Counted from the stretch's first letter, positions 18,663 to 28,199 are shown. The stretch is 63,305 nt of DNA from UBA1672 sp050633325 (GCA_050633325.1 JBOEGH010000015.1:1-63305); one strand, 5' to 3'. Made by a program: numbers and translations. Notes: generated by a model not told the origin, from the letters alone.

Positions 18663-19307
18663 TTATATTTTTTCCTTTAGGGAGTAAATAATGTCTAATG
18701 AATTTGCTTTTTGTTGAAGGGTTTTTGGCGAATCATTACTTTCTAAAATTGATTTTAAGTGGATACGGGCTGTTTTAAAGTTCTGTAACTTTGTTGCATT
18801 GGTAACTGCCGCATCGATCATCGCATGGTAACGCCAAGGGTTATCTTGATTATTTATTATGTTAGCCAATCGAGATATTTTTTCTTCTGTGCTTAAGTCC
18901 GAAGATATAGAAGTTACCATGTAATAGGCCAACTGTGATATCGCAGGATCAGAGCTTTCATTGGCTTCTATTTCTTTGTATGTCTCAAGTGCTTTTTGGT
19001 GTTCACCATTATCAAAATAGATACCAGCAGCATGTATTTTGGCAACGCTTTGTAATGCAGGTTGTAAATCTTGAGAGATGTTTAATAAGTTCTCAGCAGT
19101 ATATTCCGGCGTATTTGTTACAGAAAATAATATCTCTGTTTGCGTTGCATTTTTAGATGTCTGCCAAGATTTGTATCCGGCGTTTGCACCTGTACCAAGG
19201 ACTATTATGCTGAGAAATCCGATAAAGAATCCGCCATATTTTTGCCAAATATTTTCTAGCTTTTCTTGTTTTAAAGCTTCATCAACTTCTATGAAAATGT
19301 CCGACAT
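18663..19307 (-). CDS. YfgM-like TPR membrane protein
   Basis: 214 residues. It has a short cytoplasmic N-terminus (DIFIEVDEALKQEKLENIWQ), one transmembrane helix (~25-45, GGFFIGFLSIIVLGTGANAG), and a periplasmic tetratricopeptide region (for example HAAGIYFDNGEHQKALETYK). This matches the YfgM/ancillary translocon TPR family, which hands secreted proteins to periplasmic chaperones. It is first in the operon with bamB and der. Confidence 0.87.
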   Translation of the reverse strand: MSDIFIEVDEALKQEKLENIWQKYGGFFIGFLSIIVLGTGANAGYKSWQTSKNATQTEILFSVTNTPEYTAENLLNISQDLQPALQSVAKIHAAGIYFDNGEHQKALETYKEIEANESSDPAISQLAYYMVTSISSDLSTEEKISRLANIINNQDNPWRYHAMIDAAVTNATKLQNFKTARIHLKSILESNDSPKTLQQKANSLDIIYSLKEKI

Positions 19308-19414
19308 ATTACCTAGACCCTATAATTTATCTTTGTGAATGAACGCATTGTAACTATATTTTTTTCTAAAACCAGTATTTTTGAATAACTAGGGGCACTT
19401 TGTTGTGTTTATTA

Positions 19415-19978
19415 TTATGCACCTTGGTTTTTCCATTTTATTGAACATCCCATAGATGGTGATTGTGTGCCATTTGGGTGATTATTTTTCTTCACGCTAA
19501 TCATATAGTTAAGTAGTTCTGGCACTGTGTCGTTGTCTTGTGCTTTATTCATTGCACTGTCTAGCCTTCCGCGATATTGCAAAATACCTTCCTTATCAAA
19601 GCCAAAGAAGTCAGGCGTGCAAACGGCGTCGTATGATTTTGCTGTTTCTTGTGTAATATCAATAAGGTATGGGAATGTGAAGCCATGTTGATTGGCGAAT
19701 AGTTTCATATTTTCGTATGAGTCTTGCGGATAGGAAACAGTGTCATTTGGCATTATCGCAACGCACCCAATTCCTTCATTTGTTAGTGTCTCACAAGTTT
19801 TTACTAAACGATCAATTATTGCGATAACATATGGGCAGTGGTTACATATAAACATCACCAAAAGTCCATGTTCACCCATAACATCATTTAAAGAAATGTT
19901 ATTACCGTCAATATTTTTGAGCAAGAAATCAGGCGCTATGAAGTTTTCTGTTTTTTCAGGTGTATGCATTAACGCCAT
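19415..19978 (-). CDS. Thioredoxin-like redoxin (AhpC/TSA-type)
   Basis: 187 residues with a thioredoxin fold. The redox site is CNHCPYV (~46-52) after the beta strand GLLVMFI, and the cis-Pro region follows later. The opening phrase APDFLLKNIDGNNISLND is typical of peroxiredoxin/redoxin proteins. There is no signal peptide, so it is cytoplasmic. The likely role is thiol reduction or peroxide defence; the substrate is unknown. The C-terminus PSMGCSIKWK is conserved in this redoxin subgroup as I know it. Confidence 0.88.
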   Translation of the reverse strand: MALMHTPEKTENFIAPDFLLKNIDGNNISLNDVMGEHGLLVMFICNHCPYVIAIIDRLVKTCETLTNEGIGCVAIMPNDTVSYPQDSYENMKLFANQHGFTFPYLIDITQETAKSYDAVCTPDFFGFDKEGILQYRGRLDSAMNKAQDNDTVPELLNYMISVKKNNHPNGTQSPSMGCSIKWKNQGA

Positions 19979-20001
19979 GTTTTCTTCCTTTATTGTGTGT
20001 A

Positions 20002-20020
20002 ATTTGCTATAATATTATTA
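20002..20020 (+). promoter_or_regulatory. Extended -10 promoter placing the transcript start at the ATG
   Basis: TGCTATAAT (TG-n-TATAAT; -10 hexamer 20008-20013) is a consensus extended -10 element. The ATG of the next gene starts at 20020, 7 nt after the hexamer. This is where transcription would be expected to begin, giving a leaderless mRNA. There is no Shine-Dalgarno sequence. Confidence 0.6.
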
Positions 20021-20352
20021 TGGTATTTGAGGTTATAAACAATCCGGCATTCTCACAAGCCCCCGGTTTTACACAGGAACAGTTCAGAAAATTAGACCAG
20101 CTATATTGTATTGCTGCGTCCAGAAAGGCGCTCAACTACAGGACTGTTGATTGTGATTTTGAGTTGGGAATTGCGACTTACACTTATTATGTTTCTTTCC
20201 AACATGCGCCATATCTTCAATTTGTTATCCGTCAAGTGGGACCGCGCACAATGATGTATGAGCTTTACAAACAAGATAAGGGTCGTATCGTGAAATCAGG
20301 TGTATTTAATCGTGCGTATGACAGGCTTTTTAAAGAAATTGAAGATTTATAG
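20020..20352 (+). CDS. Small unknown protein, probably leaderless
   Basis: 110 residues starting MVFEVINNPAFSQAPGF. I place the start at ATG 20020. The upstream in-frame extension to 19960 reads through the -10 element and into the neighbouring gene's start region, so it is unlikely. No signal peptide or membrane segment is present. It is rich in aromatic residues in the middle (TYTYYVSFQHAPYLQF) and ends with an alpha-helical charged segment. I do not recognise the family. It is divergent from the redoxin gene (41 bp apart). Confidence 0.7.
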   Translation: MVFEVINNPAFSQAPGFTQEQFRKLDQLYCIAASRKALNYRTVDCDFELGIATYTYYVSFQHAPYLQFVIRQVGPRTMMYELYKQDKGRIVKSGVFNRAYDRLFKEIEDL

Positions 20353-20440
20353 TAATTTTAGTGCAATTTTTTATTTATTTGAGTGTTAATCGCCGTAAAT
20401 CCTGTAATATGCTGTGTGCATATTTTTATAGGATATATTA

Positions 20441-21502
20441 ATGCGTCTTAAATTCTCAAAGTTCAATTTATCTGTCATGGTGGTTTCTATTGTGGGGGGT
20501 ATGTCTTCCCCCAGTTTAGCCGATTATCAAGAAAATTACATAGGTGATATGGAGACCTACACCGCAGTTTATGAGGATACTCTTGTTCATCTTGCGCGTA
20601 AGCACGGGCTTGGCTTTGTTGAATTACGTGCCGCTAATCCTGATTTAGATCCATGGATACCGGGCGAGGGCGCAGAGGTTACGTTGCCTAAACGCCATTT
20701 GTTACCAGATGCAAAAAGAGAGGGGCTTGTTATCAATCTTCCTGAAATGCGGGTTTATGGTTATCTTAATGGTGACAGTGCGCCTGTGACATACCCGCTT
20801 GGTATTGGTCGTGAAGGGCTGGACACACCGATAGGCAAGACATCTATTGTCCGTAAAAAAGAGGGGCCTACATGGCGCCCTACGGCGCGTATGCGTAAAG
20901 AAGACCCTGAACTACCTGCCGTTGTTCCTCCTGGGCCTGATAATCCGCTTGGTACGCATGCGCTGTATTTAGGGTGGCCGCAATATGCCATACATGGGAC
21001 AAGCAGACCTTACGGTATAGGTCGTAGAGTTAGCAGTGGATGTATTCGTATGTATCCTGAAAACATCATAAATTTGTTTGATGAAGCACCTGTTGGAACA
21101 AAGGTTAATGTTGTTAATCAGCCGATTAAAGTTTCTTGGATTGGGCGTGAGCTATATTTAGAAGCTCATCCCGATATGGAGCAGGCAATCAGAATGGAAG
21201 AAACAGGCGCAGTAGATCATCAGAAGCTAAGTGATGATGATATGACGTTAATTATTGATAAGGCAGGTATGTATAGTGATCGTTTAAATTGGCCTAGAAT
21301 TCGTGCTGCTGTGCGTGATCGTGCAGGTTATCCGGTTCGTATAGCGCGTTACTTTGATGAAGTTGAAGCGAGCGATAAAAGCGACGATGTCGTTGATAAT
21401 GACGTAATAATTGTTAATGCAGAACCAAAAGAGGTTAAACCTTCTGATGCCGATGAAAAGCCTAAGGAAAGTGGTGTAACAGTTAACGCAGGAAACCTTT
21501 AG
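20441..21502 (+). CDS. LysM + YkuD L,D-transpeptidase
   Basis: 353 residues, exported (signal peptide ending SPSLA before DYQEN). A LysM peptidoglycan-binding module (~38-85) precedes a YkuD catalytic domain with His185 and Cys201 in HGTSRPYGIGRRVSSGC. A ~90-residue acidic C-terminal tail follows. The family (ErfK/YbiS/YnhG type) makes 3-3 crosslinks in peptidoglycan or anchors proteins to it in the periplasm. Its stop overlaps by 4 bp the stop of the convergent small membrane protein. Confidence 0.93.
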   Translation: MRLKFSKFNLSVMVVSIVGGMSSPSLADYQENYIGDMETYTAVYEDTLVHLARKHGLGFVELRAANPDLDPWIPGEGAEVTLPKRHLLPDAKREGLVINLPEMRVYGYLNGDSAPVTYPLGIGREGLDTPIGKTSIVRKKEGPTWRPTARMRKEDPELPAVVPPGPDNPLGTHALYLGWPQYAIHGTSRPYGIGRRVSSGCIRMYPENIINLFDEAPVGTKVNVVNQPIKVSWIGRELYLEAHPDMEQAIRMEETGAVDHQKLSDDDMTLIIDKAGMYSDRLNWPRIRAAVRDRAGYPVRIARYFDEVEASDKSDDVVDNDVIIVNAEPKEVKPSDADEKPKESGVTVNAGNL

Positions 21503-21792
21503 GCGTAGGCTGACAGTAATTTTAGGCTAAACATTAATGGCACTATGATAGGTGCTGATAAAAAGAATATTTTCCACTTACTCTTAATAAAAAATATTCT
21601 GAAGCTGAAAAGAGCACAGGCCAACCAGACCCACATTATAGTCCCCATATCACTTTCCTGATTTAACAGAAAGTTTGTATTTTCTATGTCCACGAAGCCT
21701 TTTAGGGGGGCTAAGGCGTACAGTAATGTTACGATGGTAAAGCCAATAAAGTTAACTGTAAAAAATAGCAGAACAGGAAAAATAGTCTTCAT
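21499..21792 (-). CDS. Small unknown membrane protein
   Basis: 97 residues with three hydrophobic segments (IFPVLLFFTVNFIGFTIV, MGTIMWVWLACALFSF, WKIFFLSAPIIVPLMFSL). A GAGGG-like ribosome site lies upstream of the ATG. No motif is recognised. It is convergent with the L,D-transpeptidase gene, with a 4-bp overlap of the stops. Confidence 0.65.
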   Translation of the reverse strand: MKTIFPVLLFFTVNFIGFTIVTLLYALAPLKGFVDIENTNFLLNQESDMGTIMWVWLACALFSFRIFFIKSKWKIFFLSAPIIVPLMFSLKLLSAYA

Positions 21793-21832
21793 TATGTGAT
21801 GGCCCTCAAAGTTCTCTATTATTATATAATAA

Positions 21833-21861
21833 AAAGACCGTCACGAGGACAGTCTTTTTTT
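21833..21861 (-). terminator. Bidirectional intrinsic terminator
   Basis: AAAGAC-C-GTC pairs with GAC-A-GTCTTT around loop ACGA. T-runs are seen on both strands (T7 on plus; TTTTTATT on minus), so it can end the small lipoprotein transcript (minus) and read-through from the other side. Confidence 0.8.
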
Positions 21862-21883
21862 AATTTTATGTTTCGTTAGAAAC

Positions 21884-22093
21884 TTATTTTGTTTGTGCTC
21901 TTTGGAAAACACGCTCCGCAGGAACAACAGCAGTTGGCGTTGCTGTTACTGGCATCGCGTCTTTTTCATGTGTTGCTGTACGCTCTTGAGCGTATGGAGG
22001 GGCTGTGTCAACGTTACCTGTTCCAGTAGTGTCACAAGCAGATAGAGCAAGTGTAGAACCAACTAGGCAAAGTGTCGCAAGTGTTTTTTTCAT
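21884..22093 (-). CDS. Small lipoprotein
   Basis: 69 residues: a signal sequence with lipobox LSAC (Cys20), then a short hydrophilic Thr/Pro/Ala-rich tail without a fold-forming core. The mature part is about 50 residues. Such entericidin-like or anchor peptides are common in Proteobacteria, and no precise function can be read. It has its own terminator downstream. Confidence 0.78.
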   Translation of the reverse strand: MKKTLATLCLVGSTLALSACDTTGTGNVDTAPPYAQERTATHEKDAMPVTATPTAVVPAERVFQRAQTK

Positions 22094-22414
22094 TTTAATT
22101 CCTCGTTATATTTATTCTATTAATTGTGTAGGCACCTTGCAAAGAAGGTAATGTTTCAAAACCTATATACGATTCATTATACTATGCTCATAGTTTTTCA
22201 AGTTGTTTTTGATTTTTTTGTCACACTTCATTGAATTAGTGCAAAATTGCAACAGTAGTATTTGTGAAATTCCTGTATCTCATTAGAAAAAAGTGTGTGG
22301 TAACTCTGCTGTGGTCATAGTTGTGGTGTAGGGAAAGGCTGTTTCTTGTGATAATTTTAATATTAATATCTTAATATGTGGTAACTCATTAATTGGAAGA
22401 GGCATTTACAAATT
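22094..22414. other. 321-bp intergenic region, no gene seen
   Basis: A divergent promoter region between the small lipoprotein and the CtlX-like gene, very AT-rich. It contains an 11-bp direct repeat TGTGGTAACTC (22296-22306 and 22377-22387) of unclear meaning. I see no open reading frame with a ribosome site and no stable RNA fold. Confidence 0.5.
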
Positions 22415-23311
22415 ATGAAGCAATCTACGAATCATCTCTTTATGGTTGAACCGGCTGTGTTCTATGCAAACCCCCAAACGATGGATACAAACTCTTATCA
22501 AATTGAAGGAAAAGAAGAGGGGCGTGATGTTACGCTTAGTAAAGCCAAGGAAGAGTTCAGAATTTATCGAGACATGCTGGTGGAGCATGGTGTTAAGGTA
22601 ACTACGGTGTTGGGGGAGCAAGAATGCCCGGATATGGTTTTTCCTAATTGGGCTTCTACATATGATAGTGGTCAATTGATTATTTACCCTATGCTTAACG
22701 ATAATAGAAGCGCAGAGCGCACAGATGACATTATTAACTTTTTGAAGAAATTATACCCCGATACTGAGGATTGGAGTGGTTATGAAGCTGATGGCCTTGC
22801 ACTAGAGAGTACAGCAAGCATTGTTGCAGATCATGTAAATAAACGCGCATATTCAGGTATATCCAAGCGTACTTCGCCAATATTAGTAGATAAGTGGGCA
22901 GAATTTATGGGATATGATGTCATAGCCTTTGACACCAATAGCCACAAAGGCATTCCCGTGTATCACACTGACTTTTTAATGTATATGGGTACGACTATGG
23001 CCGGTATTTGTGCGGATTGTATTATTGACAATGATGATCGTTCAAAGGTTCTGGATCGCATATCAGAGACACATGAAGTCGTTGAGTTTTCTATGGAGCA
23101 GCTGCAAGCAAATTGCTGTAATGCGTTGGAGGTTGTCGGTAAGGACGGCGAAAGAATGCTTACCATGTCTGCTGCTGCTTTTGATGCATTGGAGACAGAC
23201 CAGAGAAGCATTATTGATCGTCATTATAATACTCTTATATGTCCGGATTTAACCACTCTTGAAAAATATGGCGGTGGTTCTGCCCGCTGTATGCTTATGG
23301 AATTATTTTAA
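22415..23311 (+). CDS. CtlX-like citrulline/amidinotransferase-fold hydrolase
   Basis: 298 residues of the guanidino-group modifying (arginine deiminase/DDAH-like) fold. The family signature PDMVFPNW (~70), the general His in VYHTDFLMY (~188), and the catalytic Cys292 in the C-terminal GGGSARCML are all present. This layout and the GGGSARCML ending are those of CtlX proteins, named for citrulline utilisation; DDAH-type activity is an alternative. It is cytoplasmic and monocistronic, with its stop overlapping degP's stop by 4 bp. Confidence 0.82.
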   Translation: MKQSTNHLFMVEPAVFYANPQTMDTNSYQIEGKEEGRDVTLSKAKEEFRIYRDMLVEHGVKVTTVLGEQECPDMVFPNWASTYDSGQLIIYPMLNDNRSAERTDDIINFLKKLYPDTEDWSGYEADGLALESTASIVADHVNKRAYSGISKRTSPILVDKWAEFMGYDVIAFDTNSHKGIPVYHTDFLMYMGTTMAGICADCIIDNDDRSKVLDRISETHEVVEFSMEQLQANCCNALEVVGKDGERMLTMSAAAFDALETDQRSIIDRHYNTLICPDLTTLEKYGGGSARCMLMELF

Positions 23312-24801
23312 TCTGCTGTTATTTTTAAGGCTACAAACCGTACATTTCCATCACTATTGATCAGTAAAAGCACTGATTTCCGATTATTTTTTTCTGCCTT
23401 CTCTATAATGTCGGCAACCTCTTGTGGTGATGAAACAGGTATTTGATTTATCTCGACAATAACTTGACCTTCGGCAAGACCTTTTTTTGCTGCTTTTGAT
23501 GATGGGCTAACTTCGGTTATAACTACGCCTTGAGTGGAGTTTTCAATATTATATTGCTTGCGTAGCGGTGGGCTCATTTTTTCTAAGGTTAATCCTACGG
23601 AAGGGATATCAGTACCTGACTTTGGTGATTTTACTGTTGTGTTAACAATGCCGTCTTTTTCTGCTTGTTCCAGCTCTCCAATGGTTACTTGTGCGGTATG
23701 TTCTTTGTTGTCGCGCCAATATACAACCTTTGCCGTGGATCCGATTTTATTCTCGGCCACTATTCGCGGTAGGATGCGCATTGTTTTGATTTTTTGGTCG
23801 TTAATTTCAAGTACAATGTCGCCTGCTTGCAGTTTGGCTTTATCTGCTGGGCCATCTTTGTTTACACTTGCGATAAGTGCACCTCTTGCCTCACCCAGTC
23901 CAAGGCTTTCAGCAATTTCATCTGTTACGGTTTGAATGCGTATGCCAAGCCAGCCACGGCGTGTGTGACCATATTCTATTATTTGCGTAATTACCGGTTT
24001 TGCTAAGTCAGATGGTATGGCAAAGCCAATTCCAACAGAGCCCCCAGTTGGGCTGAAGATTGCGGTATTAATTCCGATTACTTCGCCAGACATATTGAAT
24101 AAAGGACCACCAGAGTTTCCACGGTTTATTGATGCATCAGTTTGAAGGTAATCATCATATGGACCTGATTGTATATCACGCGCTCTGGCTGATAGTATAC
24201 CTGTGGTGACAGAGCCACCAAGGCCAAATGGATTACCGATTGCCAATAACCAATCACCTACGCGCAATGCGTCACTGTCGCCAAATGATACATCTGTTAG
24301 CTTTATATCCTTTGTGTTGACCTTTAAAACGGCTATATCGGTTTTTTCATCTACACCTATTATTTGTGCATCTATGGTAACATCATTGGATAGGGTGATA
24401 TTTATGCTTTCTGCGCCCCTTATTACGTGGTTATTTGTAACAACATAACCGTTTTTAGCATCGATAATAAATCCTGAACCTAGTGACGCTGCAGGCTTTA
24501 TCGGCGCTCCACCGCCTCTACGTTCCATAAATTCTTCAAAAAAGTCTTCGAAGGGGGACCCTTCTGGAAATTGTGGCATCTGAGGGAAATCTTCAGGCAC
24601 TACAGATTTTTGGGTTGAGGATATATTAACAACAGCAGGTGAAAGAGTTTCTGCAAGGTCAGCAAAGCTTGCTGGTACCATAATCACCGAAGGCTTGCCT
24701 TCACTTTCAGTGCTTTTTGCTTGAGAAATAGATGTATAGCCGTAGGATAATGTTGCAAGACACAGAGTCGATAATAGAAATGATGTCCTGATTTTAGGCA
24801 T
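23308..24801 (-). CDS. Periplasmic serine protease DegP/HtrA, Do family
   Basis: 497-residue secreted protease and chaperone. Signal peptide ends near SISQAKS. The catalytic triad His125 (TNNHV), Asp155 (KTDIAV) and Ser230 (RGNSGGPL) is complete. Two PDZ domains follow (~275-370 and ~395-490). A Gly/Arg-containing insertion (~90-105) sits before the protease core, as in Q-linker regions. It is the last gene of the hflK-hflC-degP run, so periplasmic and membrane quality-control factors are co-transcribed. Confidence 0.95.
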   Translation of the reverse strand: MPKIRTSFLLSTLCLATLSYGYTSISQAKSTESEGKPSVIMVPASFADLAETLSPAVVNISSTQKSVVPEDFPQMPQFPEGSPFEDFFEEFMERRGGGAPIKPAASLGSGFIIDAKNGYVVTNNHVIRGAESINITLSNDVTIDAQIIGVDEKTDIAVLKVNTKDIKLTDVSFGDSDALRVGDWLLAIGNPFGLGGSVTTGILSARARDIQSGPYDDYLQTDASINRGNSGGPLFNMSGEVIGINTAIFSPTGGSVGIGFAIPSDLAKPVITQIIEYGHTRRGWLGIRIQTVTDEIAESLGLGEARGALIASVNKDGPADKAKLQAGDIVLEINDQKIKTMRILPRIVAENKIGSTAKVVYWRDNKEHTAQVTIGELEQAEKDGIVNTTVKSPKSGTDIPSVGLTLEKMSPPLRKQYNIENSTQGVVITEVSPSSKAAKKGLAEGQVIVEINQIPVSSPQEVADIIEKAEKNNRKSVLLLINSDGNVRFVALKITAD

Positions 24802-24840
24802 AATACATCCTTTTGTTATGTTATTTTTTCAATGATTTTT

Positions 24841-25791
24841 TTAATTCTCGAAATGTTTAAAGAACTGATTATCCGGAGATAATATTAAACGTGTTTCAGA
24901 ATTTGCCATTGTCTTTTTATATGCTTCCATTGATCTTAGGAAAGAATAAAAGTTTTTATCAGCATTGAAAGCATCTGCGTATATTTTAATTGCAGTTTTG
25001 TCGCCTTCACCACGTATGATCTGTGAATCACGCTCTGCTTCTGCCAGAAGGATAGTTCTTTCTTTTTCTGCCGTTGATCTTATTTCCAATGCGCGTTCAT
25101 TACCTTTTGATCTGCGTTCTGTTGCTCTTTCATTTAGCTCGGAATTCATTTGCTTAACGGTGGAAACACGAAGCTCGTTTGTAAGGTCTGCGCGAACAAT
25201 GCGAACATCAACTATTTCAATTCCCAAGGCATCTTCTTGTATTTTGTCATTCACGCGTGAACGTATGTCACCCATAACTGATGTTCTTGCGTCTGATAGA
25301 AGTTCAACCAAGGTAGTTTCACCAAGAACTGCACGGGTAGAATCGTTTAGAATGCTCTCAATTCTGGAGTTGGCATTGGAAACAGTTCGCAAAGTTTTCA
25401 TGAATTGTAACGGATCAACAATCTTATAACGTGCAAATGTGTCAACGATGATTGGTTCACCACTTACATTGTCGATACTTGGCCCTTTTTCAATATCAAC
25501 CTGTGTCGATGCATCTTTTGATTTTTTGTCTGCTTGCTTTGCCACATGTGCACTTGAGATAACAACTTGCTCAGGTCTTGGGTCAATTGATAAAACACGT
25601 CTGTCAAAATAACGTATATTTTGCACAAAGGGTGTTTTGAAATGTATCCCTGGCCCGCGAGGATCACCTTTTGGTTGTCCAAGTTGCAGGACAATTGCTT
25701 GCTCTTTTTCATCAACAATGAAAAAGCTTTGTGAGCCAATTAATAAAGAGGCCGCAATAACAACAAAAAATGCGATTGATTTAATATTCAT
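24841..25791 (-). CDS. hflC: HflC, modulator of FtsH protease
   Basis: 316-residue SPFH/prohibitin-fold protein with an N-terminal membrane anchor (AFFVVIAASLLIGSQSFF) and FVVDEKEQAIVLQLGQP-type start. A helical C-terminus holds the ERATERRSKGNERALEIRSTAEKE coiled coil in two parts. With HflK it forms the large periplasmic cage around FtsH. 14 bp separate it from hflK. A ~25-residue insertion (~85-115, QADKKSKDASTQVDIEKG) is longer than in E. coli. Confidence 0.95.
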   Translation of the reverse strand: MNIKSIAFFVVIAASLLIGSQSFFIVDEKEQAIVLQLGQPKGDPRGPGIHFKTPFVQNIRYFDRRVLSIDPRPEQVVISSAHVAKQADKKSKDASTQVDIEKGPSIDNVSGEPIIVDTFARYKIVDPLQFMKTLRTVSNANSRIESILNDSTRAVLGETTLVELLSDARTSVMGDIRSRVNDKIQEDALGIEIVDVRIVRADLTNELRVSTVKQMNSELNERATERRSKGNERALEIRSTAEKERTILLAEAERDSQIIRGEGDKTAIKIYADAFNADKNFYSFLRSMEAYKKTMANSETRLILSPDNQFFKHFEN

Positions 25792-25805
25792 GTTTTGTAT
25801 TCCTT

Positions 25806-26951
25806 TTATTTCTTCGCGCCAAGTTCATTTAATGGCAAATAAGGTACTACACCCTGTCCATTAGACTTGTTGTCAATAATGATCTTCTCTGCGTTACTTA
25901 GAACTTCTTCCATTGTTTCAATGTATATGCGTTCTTTTGTCACATCTTTACCTTTTAGATAGGCTTGATGAATAGAGGAGAATCTTTCCGCATCACCGGT
26001 TGCTTTCGCGATTTGTGATTGTTTGTACGCTTGTGCTTCTTGTTTTAGTTTTGTTGCCTGTCCGCGTGCTTCGGGAAGTATTTTCTCACGATATGCGCGT
26101 GCAACGTTACCTGTGTTTTCTGCGTCCTGTTTTGCAGACTGAACATCTTGGAAAGCGCGTTGAACATCAGGGTGAACTTCAGCTTTTTGAATCAATACCT
26201 GCTTTATATTCACGCCTGAAAGATATTCATCAAGATTTTTTTGAATAATGTCTTTTACCGTGTCGGATATTTTTTGACGTCCGGTAGTTAAAATTGTGAA
26301 CATTTCTGTTTGTCCAACAACTTCGCGTATCGCACTTTCTGCGACCTTTTTAATTGTGTTATCTTGTCCCTTGATTTGGAATAGGAAATCTTCGGCTGAT
26401 TTAATGTCCCATTGTATAGTCATGTGTAGGTCAACAATATTCAGATCAGACGTTAACATCAAACTTTCGTTATGAATGTCCATTTTACCTTGGCTTACGC
26501 CACCGCGACGTGATGGGGCATTCTCGGAGTATCCGATGCTCATACTACGTTGTTGGTTTACATTAACCTTTGTAATTTTCTCAATCGGAGCAGGAAAGTG
26601 ATAACCTAAACCTTCTGTAGCTTGTGTACGTGACCAAGCACCAAATCTTTGTATCACACCGTGCTCACCAGGATTGATGATGTGAAAACCACTAGCAAGC
26701 CATAATGCGGCTATCGCAAGAAGAAGTAAAATAACCGCAAAACCACCATTCATGTTACCGGGGATAACATCGCGCAGGCCTTCTTGTGCGTTTTTAATTA
26801 TATCGTCTAGATCTTGTGGGTCGTTGCCGTTGCCACGTCCATTACCATTATTTCCACCGCCGGAAGATCCGCCCCATGGGTTATTACGACCTTTTTTAGG
26901 TCGACTGTCATTGTTGTTTCCCCAAGGGTTTTTTCTATCGTCTTTCGACAT
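25806..26951 (-). CDS. hflK: HflK, modulator of FtsH protease
   Basis: 381 residues from ATG 26951, where AGGAAAA lies just upstream; the longer frame to 27014 has no ribosome site. The Gly/Asn-rich N-terminus (NPWGGSSGGGNNG) is typical of HflK. A transmembrane helix (~72-90) and an SPFH domain (VIQRFGAWSRTQATEGLGYHFP) follow. It is the partner of HflC and first in the operon. Confidence 0.96.
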   Translation of the reverse strand: MSKDDRKNPWGNNNDSRPKKGRNNPWGGSSGGGNNGNGRGNGNDPQDLDDIIKNAQEGLRDVIPGNMNGGFAVILLLLAIAALWLASGFHIINPGEHGVIQRFGAWSRTQATEGLGYHFPAPIEKITKVNVNQQRSMSIGYSENAPSRRGGVSQGKMDIHNESLMLTSDLNIVDLHMTIQWDIKSAEDFLFQIKGQDNTIKKVAESAIREVVGQTEMFTILTTGRQKISDTVKDIIQKNLDEYLSGVNIKQVLIQKAEVHPDVQRAFQDVQSAKQDAENTGNVARAYREKILPEARGQATKLKQEAQAYKQSQIAKATGDAERFSSIHQAYLKGKDVTKERIYIETMEEVLSNAEKIIIDNKSNGQGVVPYLPLNELGAKK

Positions 26952-27053
26952 ATTACATTTTCCTATTGACGTTTGGTATAAGGTATACAATATCTCTTTT
27001 AGTGCTGAAAGCAAGTACTACGATGTTAAAATTGACAAAATATAGGCATAATT

Positions 27054-28199
27054 GTGGGCGATATTATTCGTGAAAAAGTTTTAAAGGCGTTGAGTGGTAT
27101 TAAAGACCCTTTGCGTAAAGATGATATCGTGTCTTTGGGGATGGTTTCTTCGATTCAGGTGATGGGTGGCGGTGATGTTATTGTCTTGGTTACTGTTGAT
27201 CCTGAACGAGGGGCGGAATTGGAAGGAATGCGTCAAAAGGCAGAGCGTAAAATTAGGTCGGTTAGGGGGGTGCAAAAAGTTTCTGTTATATTAACCGCCG
27301 ATAAAAAGGGTGATCAATCTGGCGCTCGATCTTCTTCCAAATCAGATCCTCATAATATGGATAAGAACCCGATTGTTGATATTCCCGCACGCCATGTAAT
27401 TGTGGTTGCGTCAGGTAAGGGTGGTGTTGGTAAATCCACTGTGGCGGCCAATATTGCAGCATTTTTGGCCAATAAAGACCAGTTATCCACAGGGTCATTT
27501 GCGGGTCAGGGCAACTCTGGTGGCGGTGTAATTCGCGTGGGGATTTTGGATGCTGATATCTATGGTCCGTCACAGCCAATTATGATGGGTGATGAGGATT
27601 ACAAGCCCGGTCTTGATGATCAAAAAAAGCTTATTCCTTTGGAGCGTTATGGCCTTAAAATTATGTCTATTGGCTTTATGGTTGATAGAGAAAAGGCGAT
27701 GGTTTGGCGCGGCCCAATGGTTCAAACCGCCTTTTATCAAATGTTACGTGATGTCGCATGGGGCACTAAGGAAGAGCCGCTAGATTATTTAATTATAGAT
27801 TTGCCGCCAGGTACGGGAGATGTTCAGTTGACATTGGCGCAAAAAGTGCGCGCTAGCGGTGCTGTTATTGTTTCTACTCCTCAAGATGTTGCGTTAATTG
27901 ATGCACGACGCGCGGTAGAAATGTTTGGTAAAACAGGTGTTCCCGTGATTGGTTTAGTAGAAAATATGAGTGTTCATGTGTGTTCTAACTGTGGTCATGA
28001 AGAACATATTTTTGGCCATGGTGGTGCAGAAAAAGAGGCTGAAACGATTGGTGTTCCTTTTCTTGGTGCTGTTCCTTTATCCAAGAATATCCGTTTTTGT
28101 GCGGATGAGGGGAAGCCGATAGTATTATCTGATCCTGATAGCTCACAAGCAAAAGCATTTGCCTCTATAGCAGATAAAGTTATTTCCGCGTTAGAGTGA
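27054..28199 (+). CDS. mrp: Mrp/ApbC Fe-S cluster carrier ATPase
   Basis: 381 residues. It has an N-terminal DUF59/MIP18-like domain (1-85), a P-loop GKGGVGKST (~122) of the MinD/Mrp type with the deviant Walker A lysine, and the C-terminal CSNC motif within VCSNCGHEEHIFGHGG that holds a bridging Fe-S cluster. It delivers Fe-S clusters to target proteins. The start is GTG 27054 with AGG nearby. It is divergent from hflK, and its 3' end overlaps folA (convergent) by 20 bp. Confidence 0.95.
   Translation: MGDIIREKVLKALSGIKDPLRKDDIVSLGMVSSIQVMGGGDVIVLVTVDPERGAELEGMRQKAERKIRSVRGVQKVSVILTADKKGDQSGARSSSKSDPHNMDKNPIVDIPARHVIVVASGKGGVGKSTVAANIAAFLANKDQLSTGSFAGQGNSGGGVIRVGILDADIYGPSQPIMMGDEDYKPGLDDQKKLIPLERYGLKIMSIGFMVDREKAMVWRGPMVQTAFYQMLRDVAWGTKEEPLDYLIIDLPPGTGDVQLTLAQKVRASGAVIVSTPQDVALIDARRAVEMFGKTGVPVIGLVENMSVHVCSNCGHEEHIFGHGGAEKEAETIGVPFLGAVPLSKNIRFCADEGKPIVLSDPDSSQAKAFASIADKVISALE

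Noticed and set aside
22296..22387. 11-bp direct repeat TGTGGTAACTC in the ctlX upstream region as an operator
   Set aside because: Short, only two copies, no nearby regulator; noted in the intergenic entry only.
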